The notes below the pieces were generated by a model. The model was not told the origin of the DNA. It ran no database searches and worked only from the letters and a program-made list of their open reading frames with translations. A stretch of DNA of 60,785 nucleotides, taken from positions 1-60,785 of the forward strand of contig CAJXWQ010000010.1 of assembly GCA_913062605.1 (NCBI GenBank). The letters are read 5' to 3'. Source of the DNA: an uncultured Cellvibrionales bacterium (GTDB lineage: Bacteria > Pseudomonadota > Gammaproteobacteria > Pseudomonadales > Porticoccaceae). The position numbers were made by a program, and so were the translations under genes. How positions within the stretch are numbered: position 1 is the first letter of the stretch; each line of letters starts with the position of its first letter. This document shows positions 1 to 7,149 of the stretch, piece by piece.

Positions 1-65
1 TGAAGAAGTGCTGCATGGCACTGTGGTCTGATTGATTAACTGCTCTCACTTAGGCGATGTTTTGT

Positions 66-617
66 CTATTGTTGTGGACTCAGCAAGTAAAATACATCGA
101 GTATTGTGCGGGTGTCGTCCATCACTCGAACAATGCGATCATCAATCTGTTTGATTGAAGTACCCACTGGATCTGTGGGGAGCCTGCGCAGGATTTCTTC
201 TGGTAATGAACGGGTATGGTTGAAGTAGATATCCTCATCCAATACTTCACCTCTTTCCACTTTCTTCTGCCAGCCGGGTGGTAATTCACCACCTCGTTCA
301 AGTTTTTTGCGAAGCCCGGACGGTAAGCTTTTTTGTTTATGTTTTTTACCTGACTTGTCATTGTGTCTACGGTCATTGTTTGAATTATGGCGGTCATCAT
401 CGTCCCAGTCTCGGTCTTTGCCATAACGACCATCTCGGTTGTGTAAGTAGTCCGAAAGTACCTGCTGTTCATCAGTACCAAACAATGCATTAGTTGCCAC
501 TTCTGCAACGGTGGGTGCCAGTTGATGGGTTGATGGTTCGGGTGTGCGACTCCCCGCATAGCTGGTGCCGGAGAGACTAAGGGCAAGTAGTAGTGATACT
601 GACAGGTGTTTTTTCAT
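66..617 (-). CDS. Secreted hypothetical protein with LPPGWQKK-type repeat
   Basis: A 183-aa protein of unknown function. The N-terminus is a clear Sec signal peptide: a Lys-Lys start, a hydrophobic stretch to about residue 20 and a likely cut after SYA. A low-complexity Asp/Arg/His/Lys-rich stretch follows (about 60-95). The conserved-looking part comes next: two related motifs, LPSGLRKKLERGGELPPGW then QKKVERGEVL, and a C-terminal block ending in VRVMDDTRTILDVFYLL. This Pro-Gly-Leu/Lys-Lys pattern recurs in periplasmic proteins that resemble RcnB, but I cannot assign it to that family firmly. A purine-rich RBS (GAGAAAAGG) precedes the ATG. It stands alone; the flanking genes are unrelated. 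The basic/acidic middle may bind metal or polyanions, which is inference only. Confidence 0.75.
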   Translation of the reverse strand: MKKHLSVSLLLALSLSGTSYAGSRTPEPSTHQLAPTVAEVATNALFGTDEQQVLSDYLHNRDGRYGKDRDWDDDDRHNSNNDRRHNDKSGKKHKQKSLPSGLRKKLERGGELPPGWQKKVERGEVLDEDIYFNHTRSLPEEILRRLPTDPVGTSIKQIDDRIVRVMDDTRTILDVFYLLSPQQ

Positions 618-690
618 AACCTTTTCTCGTTGGAAGAGATAAGAAGAACGTTTTATCTTTTTATAGGGCCATTATCAGATGTTCTCTATG

Positions 691-1320
691 CTAGAGCTGT
701 TTGGCAATACTTACTGCTTGTTCTTTGGCTGTTATCAGCGTTTGCTGTTTGGATTCTGGGTCAGTCAGTGTAGGTTCTATTAACACCGTCTGAATATCCT
801 GGAATCCAATAAAGCCCAGAATCATTTCCATATAAGTTTTCTGAAAATCCATAGCGCCCGCTTCTGCACTACTGCTGTACTCCCCGCCACGGGCTAATAT
901 CAGTGTGGCAGATTTCCCTGTAATCAGACCCTGATAGCCTGTGTCGGGGGAAAAACTCCAGGCCAGGCCGGGTTGGCAGATCAGGTCAAAATAATGTTTT
1001 AACTTGTAGGGAATAGAAAAATTCCACATGGGAAGACTGAACAGATAGCTATCCGTATTCTTGAACTGCTCCACTATGCTTGTTATTTCATCCCAGGCTT
1101 TGGCTTCATCAGTGGAGGGGTTTTCCCCATGCATGACACGGTATTTGGCATTAATGCGGTCACCATCAAATTCCGGTAACGCCAAACTCCAAAGATCCAG
1201 TGTTTCTACCAGATTATCCGGGTTTTCATCCTGAAAGGCAGAAACAAAAGATTGTGCCACCTCAATAGAGGCCGACCGGTCTTTTCTCGGTGATGCTTCG
1301 ATATATAATAACTTGCTCAT
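691..1320 (-). CDS. azoR: FMN-dependent NADH-azoreductase / NAD(P)H:quinone oxidoreductase
   Basis: A 209-aa flavodoxin-fold reductase of the AzoR (AcpD) family. Such cytoplasmic dimers bind FMN and use NADH to reduce quinones and azo compounds by two electrons. The start MSKLLYIEASPRK carries the FMN phosphate loop (SPRKDRSAS, residues 10-18). MWNFSIP (98-104) and RGGEY (144-148) match the two isoalloxazine-contacting loops of the family. Length is normal (about 200 aa). An AAGGAG RBS lies just before the ATG. It is probably a single-gene unit. Family is confident; the physiological substrate is not knowable here, and quinone detoxification is the usual reading. Confidence 0.9.
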   Translation of the reverse strand: MSKLLYIEASPRKDRSASIEVAQSFVSAFQDENPDNLVETLDLWSLALPEFDGDRINAKYRVMHGENPSTDEAKAWDEITSIVEQFKNTDSYLFSLPMWNFSIPYKLKHYFDLICQPGLAWSFSPDTGYQGLITGKSATLILARGGEYSSSAEAGAMDFQKTYMEMILGFIGFQDIQTVLIEPTLTDPESKQQTLITAKEQAVSIAKQL

Positions 1321-1403
1321 TTAATTTCTGCTCCTTGTTGTTTAGCGCTTAAATCCTAGCCTGAAAAGGTTCGTTGTCTGCTCCATGGTGACACTCACTA
1401 ACC

Positions 1404-1697
1404 TTATGTTCTTACTAATAGTAAGAACACCATGGGAATCAGTATACAGATACTCCATAAACAGTACTTCATGATGGATTTTTGGGGAGAATAGTGTGTT
1501 GTGATGAGGCCAATCAGGCCAATGAGACTAGCGGGATAGGACAGAATAATAGCAGGTGTCCAAAAACGGTTTTCTACACCAAGTTGACCAGTGCTGTTCA
1601 GCTCATCAAGAGAATAATAAGCAAAGCAGGCAATGGTCGGGAGGGCGACAGCAATTACTAGTGGGGTGATCCATTGGGGTAGTTGTGGTTTGTTCAT
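1404..1697 (-). CDS. Small integral membrane protein, unknown
   Basis: A 97-aa protein with three predicted hydrophobic segments (about 11-28, 47-66 and 76-94) joined by short polar loops. I do not recognise a family. It lies between azoR and the MDR oxidoreductase gene on the same strand, with an 83-bp gap on the azoR side, so co-transcription is possible but not shown. The three-helix pattern makes it a likely real gene; its role is unknown. Confidence 0.6.
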   Translation of the reverse strand: MNKPQLPQWITPLVIAVALPTIACFAYYSLDELNSTGQLGVENRFWTPAIILSYPASLIGLIGLITTHYSPQKSIMKYCLWSICILIPMVFLLLVRT

Positions 1698-1877
1698 TCA
1701 TGTTGCTCGTATGCTATTAATTTAGCCTGTGTTATTCCAATGTGTTTTCACAAGCTTCTCTCTCAATTGATCAAGAGGCTTGTTGTAGTTTGGGATTATT
1801 TTTAGAATTTCTCGCCAGAAATAATTACGTTTAGAGAGCATTTTTATCCAGTATTTATTTTAACTTTCCGTTGCGGG

Positions 1878-2894
1878 CTAAATATCAGCTATTTTAATCA
1901 GGCGTTTACCTAAATTCTCCCCACGATAAAGGCCTGCAATAGCCCCTGGCGCTTGTTCAATACCCTCGAGAATATCTTCGCGGTAGTGTATTAAGTCAGC
2001 TTCAACCCATTCAGTCAGGGCATCTACAGCTTCAGCATAACGGTCTTGATAATCAAATATCAAAAACCCCTGCATGCGTGCTCGGTTAACTATCAGGTGG
2101 CGTTCAACTCTTGGCCCCAGTGGGATTGGCTCCCAACTATCGATAGAGGCAGTGCCGCAGATAACGACTCTCGCACCAACATTGAGGTGCTTCAGTACCG
2201 TATCACTAATGGCACCGCTGGTATTATCGAAATAGACATCAATACCATTTGGGCATGTAGTAGTTAGCTTTTCATCAAGGCCTTCGCTTCGGTAGTCAAT
2301 GGCGTGGTCATACTGAAACGCCTCTTGGCAAAGTCGAATCTTTTCAGGGCCACCGGTGATTCCCACTGTGCGGCATTGTTTGATCTTGGCGATTTGGCCC
2401 ACACATGAGCCAACAGCCCCGGCTGCCGTGGAGACAACCACAGTGTCCCCAGAGGTGGGTTGGCCAACCTCCAAGAGTCCAAAATAGGCTGTCATGCCAT
2501 TCAGGCCCAGCACACCCAGTGAGGTGGATATAGGCAGCTTGTCAGCATTCACCTTGCGCTGGATGGTGCTAGCATCGGCAACAATGTATTCCTGCCAGCC
2601 AAACATACCAGTGACATAATCACCTGCCTTAAATTCAGGGTCACGGGACTCAACAACCTGGCCGACAGCCAGGGCTCGCATCACGCCATCGAGCGGAACT
2701 GGTTCGGCATAATTAGCAACACTGCTGACCCAGCCTCGCATTGCTGGCTCAACCGAAAGAAAGATATTGCGAATAAGAATTTGTCTGTCGTTCAGACTGG
2801 GGACTGACGTTTCAACAATCTCAAAGTGTTCTGCCTGAGGTATTCCAGAAGGTCTCTCCTTGAGTCGGACCTGCCGGTTAATTGATAGATTCAT
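1878..2894 (-). CDS. NADP-dependent MDR oxidoreductase (CurA / prostaglandin reductase-like)
   Basis: A 338-aa zinc-independent medium-chain dehydrogenase/reductase. It resembles the CurA, leukotriene-B4 12-hydroxydehydrogenase and YncB group, which reduce the double bond of enones with NADPH. It shows the N-terminal signature LSVEPAMRGW (46-55), a GroES-like fold, then the nucleotide-binding Rossmann motif AAGAVGS (157-163). The Cys/His ligands of the catalytic zinc of alcohol dehydrogenases are absent, as expected. An ACAGGA RBS precedes the ATG. Length is normal for the group. Substrate is unknown; detoxification of reactive enones or quinones is the family norm. Confidence 0.88.
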   Translation of the reverse strand: MNLSINRQVRLKERPSGIPQAEHFEIVETSVPSLNDRQILIRNIFLSVEPAMRGWVSSVANYAEPVPLDGVMRALAVGQVVESRDPEFKAGDYVTGMFGWQEYIVADASTIQRKVNADKLPISTSLGVLGLNGMTAYFGLLEVGQPTSGDTVVVSTAAGAVGSCVGQIAKIKQCRTVGITGGPEKIRLCQEAFQYDHAIDYRSEGLDEKLTTTCPNGIDVYFDNTSGAISDTVLKHLNVGARVVICGTASIDSWEPIPLGPRVERHLIVNRARMQGFLIFDYQDRYAEAVDALTEWVEADLIHYREDILEGIEQAPGAIAGLYRGENLGKRLIKIADI

Positions 2895-3004
2895 ATCAGT
2901 CCTGTTTATTCCAGCCTGGTTGCTAAACCTGCACTTTTGTTTCTGGTTTTAATTGTAAGTAAAAAGCTTTACTGACTAATATTACATGATTTAATCTATT
3001 TCTC

Positions 3005-3640
3005 ATGGCATTTGAAAAAAACTATACCGTTAAACTCACCGAAGATTCTTTTCGTCGCATGGATGAAGAATCCGATGAAAAATTCTATGCCATTCCACGA
3101 TTTACCAGCCATATCGATTGTTTTGCAATGGATGCCATCACTGATCTTTATCGGCAACACCTCCCGAATAATGCGGTCATTCTGGATTTAATGAGCAGCT
3201 TGTTCAGTCATCTTCCTGAAGATGTAAGTTACCAGCGAGTAGTTGGTCTTGGTATGAACGCAAGGGAACTGGCCAATAATAAGCAGCTTACTGAAACGGT
3301 AGTACATGACCTAAATGCCGAACCAACACTTCCCTTTGACGACGACGAATTTGGTGCAGGTTTACTCTGTGTTTCCATAGATTATTTGATCCACCCCATT
3401 ACCGTTCTAAAAGAAATGGGACGTGTATTAAAAAGCGATTCCCCTTTGATTATTACCTACTCAGACCGGTACTTTGAGACAAAGGCTACGGCGGCTTGGT
3501 TGTCTCTAACAGATGAGCAGCGGGGATATCTGATTAAATCATTTCTTGTTGAAGCGGGGTGCTTTGAAAATATTCAGATGATGGATTGTAGCCCTGAGTT
3601 CGGAGATCCACTGTATGCGATTGTGGTCAGGGTGGTTTAG
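3005..3640 (+). CDS. Class I SAM-dependent methyltransferase, substrate unknown
   Basis: A 211-aa protein with the Rossmann methyltransferase layout. The motif-I strand is VILDLMSS (58-65), where the usual glycines after Asp61 are replaced. An acidic/post-I region and the motif HDLNAEPTLPFDDDEFG (101-117), the strand IV acidic end, follow. Length suits a small-molecule or protein methyltransferase. No clear Shine-Dalgarno is visible before the ATG. It converges on the last integron cassette: its stop is only 16 bp from the truncated attC end, so it marks the chromosomal side of the array junction. It is most likely a resident chromosomal gene, not a cassette, because no attC lies between it and the dehalogenase. 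Confidence 0.8.
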   Translation: MAFEKNYTVKLTEDSFRRMDEESDEKFYAIPRFTSHIDCFAMDAITDLYRQHLPNNAVILDLMSSLFSHLPEDVSYQRVVGLGMNARELANNKQLTETVVHDLNAEPTLPFDDDEFGAGLLCVSIDYLIHPITVLKEMGRVLKSDSPLIITYSDRYFETKATAAWLSLTDEQRGYLIKSFLVEAGCFENIQMMDCSPEFGDPLYAIVVRVV

Positions 3641-3655
3641 TCAGCTGGATTTTTT

Positions 3656-3662
3656 GTTAGCC
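3656..3662 (-). repeat. Truncated attC remnant (R'' box only) at distal integron end
   Basis: On the cassette strand the dehalogenase stop codon is embedded in GGCTAAC, a 6/7 match to RYYYAAC and comparable to the R'' boxes of the other attC sites. The TAA stop lies inside the box, exactly as in cassette 1. The rest of the attC (palindromic core and R' box) is missing: within 16 bp the sequence runs into the stop of the convergent methyltransferase gene. I read this as the breakpoint where the array was cut, or where further cassettes were lost. Confidence 0.55.
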
Positions 3663-4325
3663 GATTTTTCCATGTAATTCACCAAGGTTTTCTACAGTTA
3701 ATGTTGGCTCAATCCCCCATGGGTCAAAAATGGAATTTTTTGAACGTTTCACCCATGCGGCGTTCATACCGGCTGAAATTGCACCTATGACATCAAATGG
3801 ATTGCTTGAGATTAACCAGGCTTCACCGCCTTTAGCTCCAGACTCTCGTAAGAAATGGCTGTATACAGCAGGACTTGGTTTAAAAGACTTGAGATCATCA
3901 ACACTAATAACTCCTTGAAAATAATCCCTTATACCTGCCGCAACAAGTAGGTTTTCAATGTCATCTGCGGTACCGTTTGAAAAAGAAAACAATCTATAAT
4001 TATTTGCTTTTAATCTTCTCAGGCCGTCTTCTACATCATTGAATACAGGGAGCGATCGGTAGCTTGAAAGCAATATTTCCTTTTGCTTTTTCGTGAGATC
4101 GACTTCATAAAACATGCACGTGTAATCAAGAGCATTGCTAGTGCAAACAGCAAAGGGCTCATAATTCTGCATTAACCCTCGGCGAAAAGAATATTCCAAC
4201 TGTTTTTCACGCCAAGTTTGCGAGAAATTTGTTGCTTTCCTCCCAATCAATTCCTGTAATGCAGCAACCAGTCCATGGGTATCTATTAATGTCCCGTAAA
4301 CATCAAAAGCAATTGTCACCGACAT
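3657..4325 (-). CDS. Haloacid dehalogenase type II (cassette 6)
   Basis: A 222-aa HAD-superfamily hydrolase of the (S)-2-haloacid dehalogenase type. These cytoplasmic enzymes displace halide from 2-haloalkanoic acids through an aspartyl ester. All four HAD motifs are intact: nucleophile Asp8 in FDVYGTLID, SNGT (116-119), Lys149 in SFKPSP and Asp178 in SSNPFDVIGA. Arg39 sits in the TWREKQLEY block that L-2-haloacid dehalogenases use for substrate binding. Length matches the family (about 225). It is the last cassette of the array and its stop codon lies inside the R'' box of a truncated attC. Dehalogenase is the best call; some homologues act on other small substrates. Confidence 0.85.
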   Translation of the reverse strand: MSVTIAFDVYGTLIDTHGLVAALQELIGRKATNFSQTWREKQLEYSFRRGLMQNYEPFAVCTSNALDYTCMFYEVDLTKKQKEILLSSYRSLPVFNDVEDGLRRLKANNYRLFSFSNGTADDIENLLVAAGIRDYFQGVISVDDLKSFKPSPAVYSHFLRESGAKGGEAWLISSNPFDVIGAISAGMNAAWVKRSKNSIFDPWGIEPTLTVENLGELHGKIG

Positions 4326-4348
4326 TAGTTTTCCCTCATGAATTTAAT

Positions 4349-4468
4349 GGTTAACGTTTAGGTTGAGGGGCAGAGGAGTTTAAGGGCGATTTTTTTGCCT
4401 CTGACGAAGGAGGAGAACTAGCAAAAAGAGTGCACGGCTCCAAAGTTCCTTCGACTCGTTTGTTAGGC
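4349..4468 (-). repeat. attC site between OsmC and dehalogenase cassettes
   Basis: A 120-bp recombination site. Read on the cassette strand it starts with R'' GCCTAAC (4462-4468) and ends with R' GTTAACC (4349-4355), which has one mismatch to GTTRRRY. The L'' block TCGAAGG pairs with the L' region (CCTCAAC), and the interior can fold back on itself. It begins 8 bp after the OsmC stop and ends 24 bp before the dehalogenase start, as expected for cassettes. Confidence 0.8.
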
Positions 4469-4476
4469 CGATAGTA

Positions 4477-5043
4477 TTATTTGAGTTCGACTTGAATATC
4501 TACTTTTACCCCGTTGGTGAGAGTGTTATAGACGGGAGAAAATGATGCGAGAGATTTGATCTCATCCAGATCCTTTTCATTGGCCTTCATTTTGAACTTT
4601 ACGCGAATCTCGGTGAACCCTTTCGGTACATCTGCCAATCCTAAAAATCCACGAAGGTCTATATCGCCTTCCAACTCGGACTCCAATTCTTGTATCTCGA
4701 TACCACGAACAGCAGCGTGGGCCACCATGCTCGTAGTCACGCAACCGGCGAGAGCATGCAGTAAATGCTCAACGGGATTCGCGCCTTCATCTCCACCTGC
4801 AAGAATGGCAGGCTCGTCAGCATGTAATTCAAACGTCTGTTTGTGGTCGATATCCTGCTTGGCAGCGTAAAATTCTGTCACCGTTGTGCAGTTATGGGCT
4901 GCATCAACCCATTTATTAGAAGCTCGAAATTTACAGTGACCAAGTTCTGGATCCTCCTTGATTGCATTCAATGTCCCCATTAGGACGTCAAGGTTGATGC
5001 CGTTTATCTTTTTACTTTTATCGTCTGTATTGCAGGTAGTCAT
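4477..5043 (-). CDS. OsmC family protein (cassette 5)
   Basis: A 188-aa protein of the OsmC/Ohr fold, whose members reduce organic hydroperoxides with a reactive Cys pair. The core motif GANPVEHLLHALAGC (87-101) gives one conserved Cys, Cys101. Where classic OsmC/Ohr proteins have the second Cys, this protein has SFSPVYNTLTN (167-177), the form found in an OsmC-like subgroup. Peroxidase activity should therefore not be assumed. The ATG at 5043 is chosen over the longer frame from 5151 because AGGAG lies 7 bases upstream of it and the extra N-terminus would run towards the preceding attC. It is flanked by attC sites on both sides. Confidence 0.87.
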   Translation of the reverse strand: MTTCNTDDKSKKINGINLDVLMGTLNAIKEDPELGHCKFRASNKWVDAAHNCTTVTEFYAAKQDIDHKQTFELHADEPAILAGGDEGANPVEHLLHALAGCVTTSMVAHAAVRGIEIQELESELEGDIDLRGFLGLADVPKGFTEIRVKFKMKANEKDLDEIKSLASFSPVYNTLTNGVKVDIQVELK

Positions 5044-5199
5044 GCTTATCTCCTGCTGGTTTGTTTTTGAATTATGAGCACTGCTGCTCGCGATTCGGAT
5101 CAGACCAAACCTTAGGTAGGACATTATTATAGAACATTGAATACAGACCACGATTACCGTTTTTTAAAATAACTTACCGGCTGTAAGCATAGTTATTGG

Positions 5200-5303
5200 G
5201 CCTAACGTCGAAAATCAGCCGTCCGTGTAGCGGGGGAGAATTGTGGTATTAGCCGAAAACGAAATACCGCGGAAATGGGTTGACTGAAGTTGTCTTGTTA
5301 GGC
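5200..5303 (-). repeat. attC site between peroxiredoxin-like and OsmC cassettes
   Basis: A 104-bp site with perfect end boxes. On the cassette strand R'' is GCCTAAC (5297-5303) and R' is GTTAGGC (5200-5206), exact complements of each other. The inner boxes TTCAGTCA and GGCTGATTTTCGAC give the expected L''/L' partial pairing. It is the best-matching attC of the array. Confidence 0.88.
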
Positions 5304-5347
5304 TATTCACTTGAAACTGTTTCAGTAAACATCCTATAAGTGATGTT

Positions 5348-5869
5348 CTATTTCTTTAGATAAGAAATCATTGTGTCAACATCACTACACTCAAATGGGT
5401 CATCTGGGCAATCATCCATCATCCCAGCTTCAGAAAATATTTTCTTTATTTCCCCATTTACTACATAGGCAGAATAACGCCATGACAGTTTACCGAACCC
5501 AACGTTTTCCTTTTTAACCAACATTCCCATCAAGCGAGTAAAATCTGCATGTGCATCAGGTAACATTTTTACATTATTAATACCTAAATTTTTCGCCCAC
5601 TGAATCACGGTAAAGGGAGTGTTAACGCTCAAGCAGTACACTTCATCAATACCTAGTGATTTCAATTCATCATACTTGGCTTCATAGTCAGGCAAATGAG
5701 TACTAGAGTTCGTCCGAGTAAATGCAGCTGGCAGTGAAAATATAATGATATTTTTACCCGGGAATATGTCTTCCGTTGAAATATCCTGCCAGCGGAATGG
5801 ATTTTTCCCGTTAACGCTTTCACCGCGGACTTTTATTTTAAACGTAACATTTGGTACATTCTCACTCAT
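5348..5869 (-). CDS. Peroxiredoxin-fold protein lacking the peroxidatic Cys (cassette 4)
   Basis: A 173-aa protein of the Prx5-type, AhpC/TSA-like redoxin family, which normally reduces peroxides with thiol donors. The active-site motif PxxxTxxC is present as P47-AAF-T51-RT-N54: the position of the peroxidatic Cys is Asn, encoded by AAC. The conserved Arg131 (RYSAYV) is kept, as are the flanking residues STHLPDYE (56-63). Remaining Cys residues are 79, 154 and 161, of which 154 and 161 lie in the C-terminal block DDCPDDPFECSD. The fold looks intact and full length, so this is substitution rather than decay. It may be an inactive, regulatory or repurposed Prx. It is flanked by attC sites. Confidence 0.85.
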   Translation of the reverse strand: MSENVPNVTFKIKVRGESVNGKNPFRWQDISTEDIFPGKNIIIFSLPAAFTRTNSSTHLPDYEAKYDELKSLGIDEVYCLSVNTPFTVIQWAKNLGINNVKMLPDAHADFTRLMGMLVKKENVGFGKLSWRYSAYVVNGEIKKIFSEAGMMDDCPDDPFECSDVDTMISYLKK

Positions 5870-5912
5870 AATTTTCTCGTTTTCTTAAAATAAAGTGCTA
5901 AATTTTTAAAGG

Positions 5913-6026
5913 GCCTAACGCCGCTATAATTGCCATTTTTTGTGAAGTGGAGTTTTTCGGTAAAGTGGCGAAGCCTCCGCAAAATGGAGCGTAGCAAAAA
6001 ATGTCCGATTGACAGAATTGTTAGCT
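5913..6026 (-). repeat. attC site between GFA and peroxiredoxin-like cassettes
   Basis: A 114-bp site. On the cassette strand R'' is AGCTAAC (6020-6026, 6/7) and R' is GTTAGGC (5913-5919, perfect). The interior is strongly self-complementary: CATTTTTTG near one end pairs with CAAAAAATG near the other, and CTCC/GGAG blocks lie further in. Its L'-R' end (GCGGCGTTAGGC) closely resembles that of the attC at 7066-7149. Confidence 0.85.
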
Positions 6027-6032
6027 ACGGTG

Positions 6033-6452
6033 CTATGGCTGTTTGTCAAAGACTTTAACGCCCTCTGGTATATCATACCAACTTAACTTTTCACTTACCC
6101 AAACATGTGCTGTAGGTTCAAATATACTAGCGTCAGTCATATTCACTGGCTTGAGTTTCAGTTTCACCGTTGACTGATCATCAGGATTAAAGTGGTACAC
6201 ACGGTTTCCACAGCGCGGACAAAATTTTGCGCTATTCTTGTTGCCACTATCTGCAGAACGACTCCATTCTTTTAGTTCGCCACTGAATTCGATTGCATTC
6301 GTGTCAATTATAGCAGTGACACTAAATGGGCTCGTAGATAATTTTTGGCATTCTGTGCAATGGCAAGCGAGTACCATTTTTGGTGGTTCAGTCAATTTAT
6401 ATGTGACTTGCCCACATTGGCAAGAACCATCGATTGGATATTGCATGATCAT
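6033..6452 (-). CDS. GFA family zinc protein (cassette 3)
   Basis: A 139-aa protein of the GFA/CENP-V family, named after glutathione-dependent formaldehyde-activating enzyme. Zinc ligands are all visible: C11 and C13 (GSCQCGQVTY), C30, C32 and C35 (ACHCTECQKLS), C78 and C81 (FCPRCGNRVYHF). This is the full family pattern. The ATG at 6452 is preferred to the upstream TTG at 6467 because GCAGGAG sits properly spaced before it. A role in handling aldehyde-glutathione adducts is the family suggestion, but many members have no proven enzyme activity. The flanking attC sites mark it as a gene cassette. Confidence 0.87.
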   Translation of the reverse strand: MIMQYPIDGSCQCGQVTYKLTEPPKMVLACHCTECQKLSTSPFSVTAIIDTNAIEFSGELKEWSRSADSGNKNSAKFCPRCGNRVYHFNPDDQSTVKLKLKPVNMTDASIFEPTAHVWVSEKLSWYDIPEGVKVFDKQP

Positions 6453-6476
6453 TGTGCTCCTGCCCAATTTTTATAC

Positions 6477-6553
6477 AGCTAATGCTTGAGATCAAGGGCT
6501 GCATGAACGCACGAAGTGCGTGGAATGCAGCCGAGTGCAGCGATTGGTTAGAG
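6477..6553 (-). repeat. Degenerate attC site between S1/WH and GFA cassettes
   Basis: A 77-bp site with a very clear imperfect hairpin (GGCTGCAT...CGCAC-GAA-GTGCG...ATGCAGCC at its centre). The end boxes are worn: on the cassette strand R'' is CTCTAAC (6/7) and R' is ATTAGCT, which lacks the normally invariant G of GTT. It is in the right place and of the right size, but may recombine poorly. Confidence 0.75.
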
Positions 6554-6569
6554 CTTTTGCTCTCTGTGT

Positions 6570-7025
6570 TTATTTAACAAGCTCTATCCCTTTATCTGTA
6601 ATTTTTATTTTTCCCTGTTTATATAGACTTCCGATTGCCTGCTTAAACACTTTTTTACTTACTTGAAACGCATGCTCAATGTCTTCAGGGGAACTTTTAT
6701 CGTTAAACCCGCTTTTCCCACCAGCAGTCTTAAGATGTTCCATAATTTTTCCGGTAGTAGAAAAAACATGCCTGCCTTTTTTTGGCTGCAAGGAAACATC
6801 TATCTTTCCATCTTCTCTAACAAGTTTTATATATGCTTTGAGTTCTTGGCCTTTTTGGTACTCTTCATAAACCTGAGTTCCATAAACCAATCCTATGTAC
6901 TCATCATTTATGATTACTTTTATTCCCAAATCTGTAAAAGTATCTATCTCTACATCTATTTCCTGCCATTCAGTAAACACGCCAGGCTCAACCGTTTCTT
7001 TAAAAACCTTATAATCATCTCTCAT
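6570..7025 (-). CDS. Short CvfB/YitL-like S1 and winged-helix protein (cassette 2)
   Basis: A 151-aa protein in two parts. Residues about 10-85 form one S1-like RNA-binding barrel (FTDLGIKVIINDEYIGLVYGTQ, followed by a KGQELKAYIKLVREDGKIDVSLQP end). Residues about 88-151 match the C-terminal winged helix of CvfB/YitL (DKSSPEDIEHAFQVSKKVFK, then QAIGSLYKQGKIKI). Full CvfB proteins are nearly twice as long and have extra S1 domains, so this is a compact version. Such proteins are thought to bind RNA. Codon use looks AT-richer than the core genes. attC sites lie on both sides. The domain call rests on motif recall. Confidence 0.75.
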   Translation of the reverse strand: MRDDYKVFKETVEPGVFTEWQEIDVEIDTFTDLGIKVIINDEYIGLVYGTQVYEEYQKGQELKAYIKLVREDGKIDVSLQPKKGRHVFSTTGKIMEHLKTAGGKSGFNDKSSPEDIEHAFQVSKKVFKQAIGSLYKQGKIKITDKGIELVK

Positions 7026-7065
7026 TGTGCAACCATAATTTATGTTTCATTATTTATCTATTTAC

Positions 7066-7149
7066 TTCTAACGCCGCCATAAGGGGCGCGCGCTGTTAGC
7101 GCGTCCCAGGCCATGTTTTTCAATGGCCGATTTCATGGCCTTGTTAAGC
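7066..7149 (-). repeat. attC site between first and second cassettes
   Basis: An 84-bp site. On the cassette strand R'' is GCTTAAC (7143-7149, perfect) and R' is GTTAGAA (7066-7072, 6/7). The interior has nested palindromes (GGCCAT...ATGGCC and GCGCGCTAACAGCGCGCGC). The stop codon of the cassette-1 gene (TAA, 7144-7146) lies inside R''. The R' sequence is identical to the presumed attI-side crossover box at 7893-7899. Confidence 0.85.

Noticed and set aside
2-31. Possible 3' end of a plus-strand gene at the left edge (reads EEVLHGTVV then TGA)
   Set aside because: Only nine codons are inside the window, too few to support a gene call.
3005-3640. Methyltransferase as an inverted seventh integron cassette
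   Set aside because: No attC lies between it and the dehalogenase gene; the only available space is 16 bp, and its coding sequence shows no convincing attC boxes or palindrome.
6663-7082. 139-aa plus-strand frame through the S1/winged-helix cassette
   Set aside because: Hydrophobic and low-complexity shadow of an AT-rich gene on the other strand, running into an attC site.
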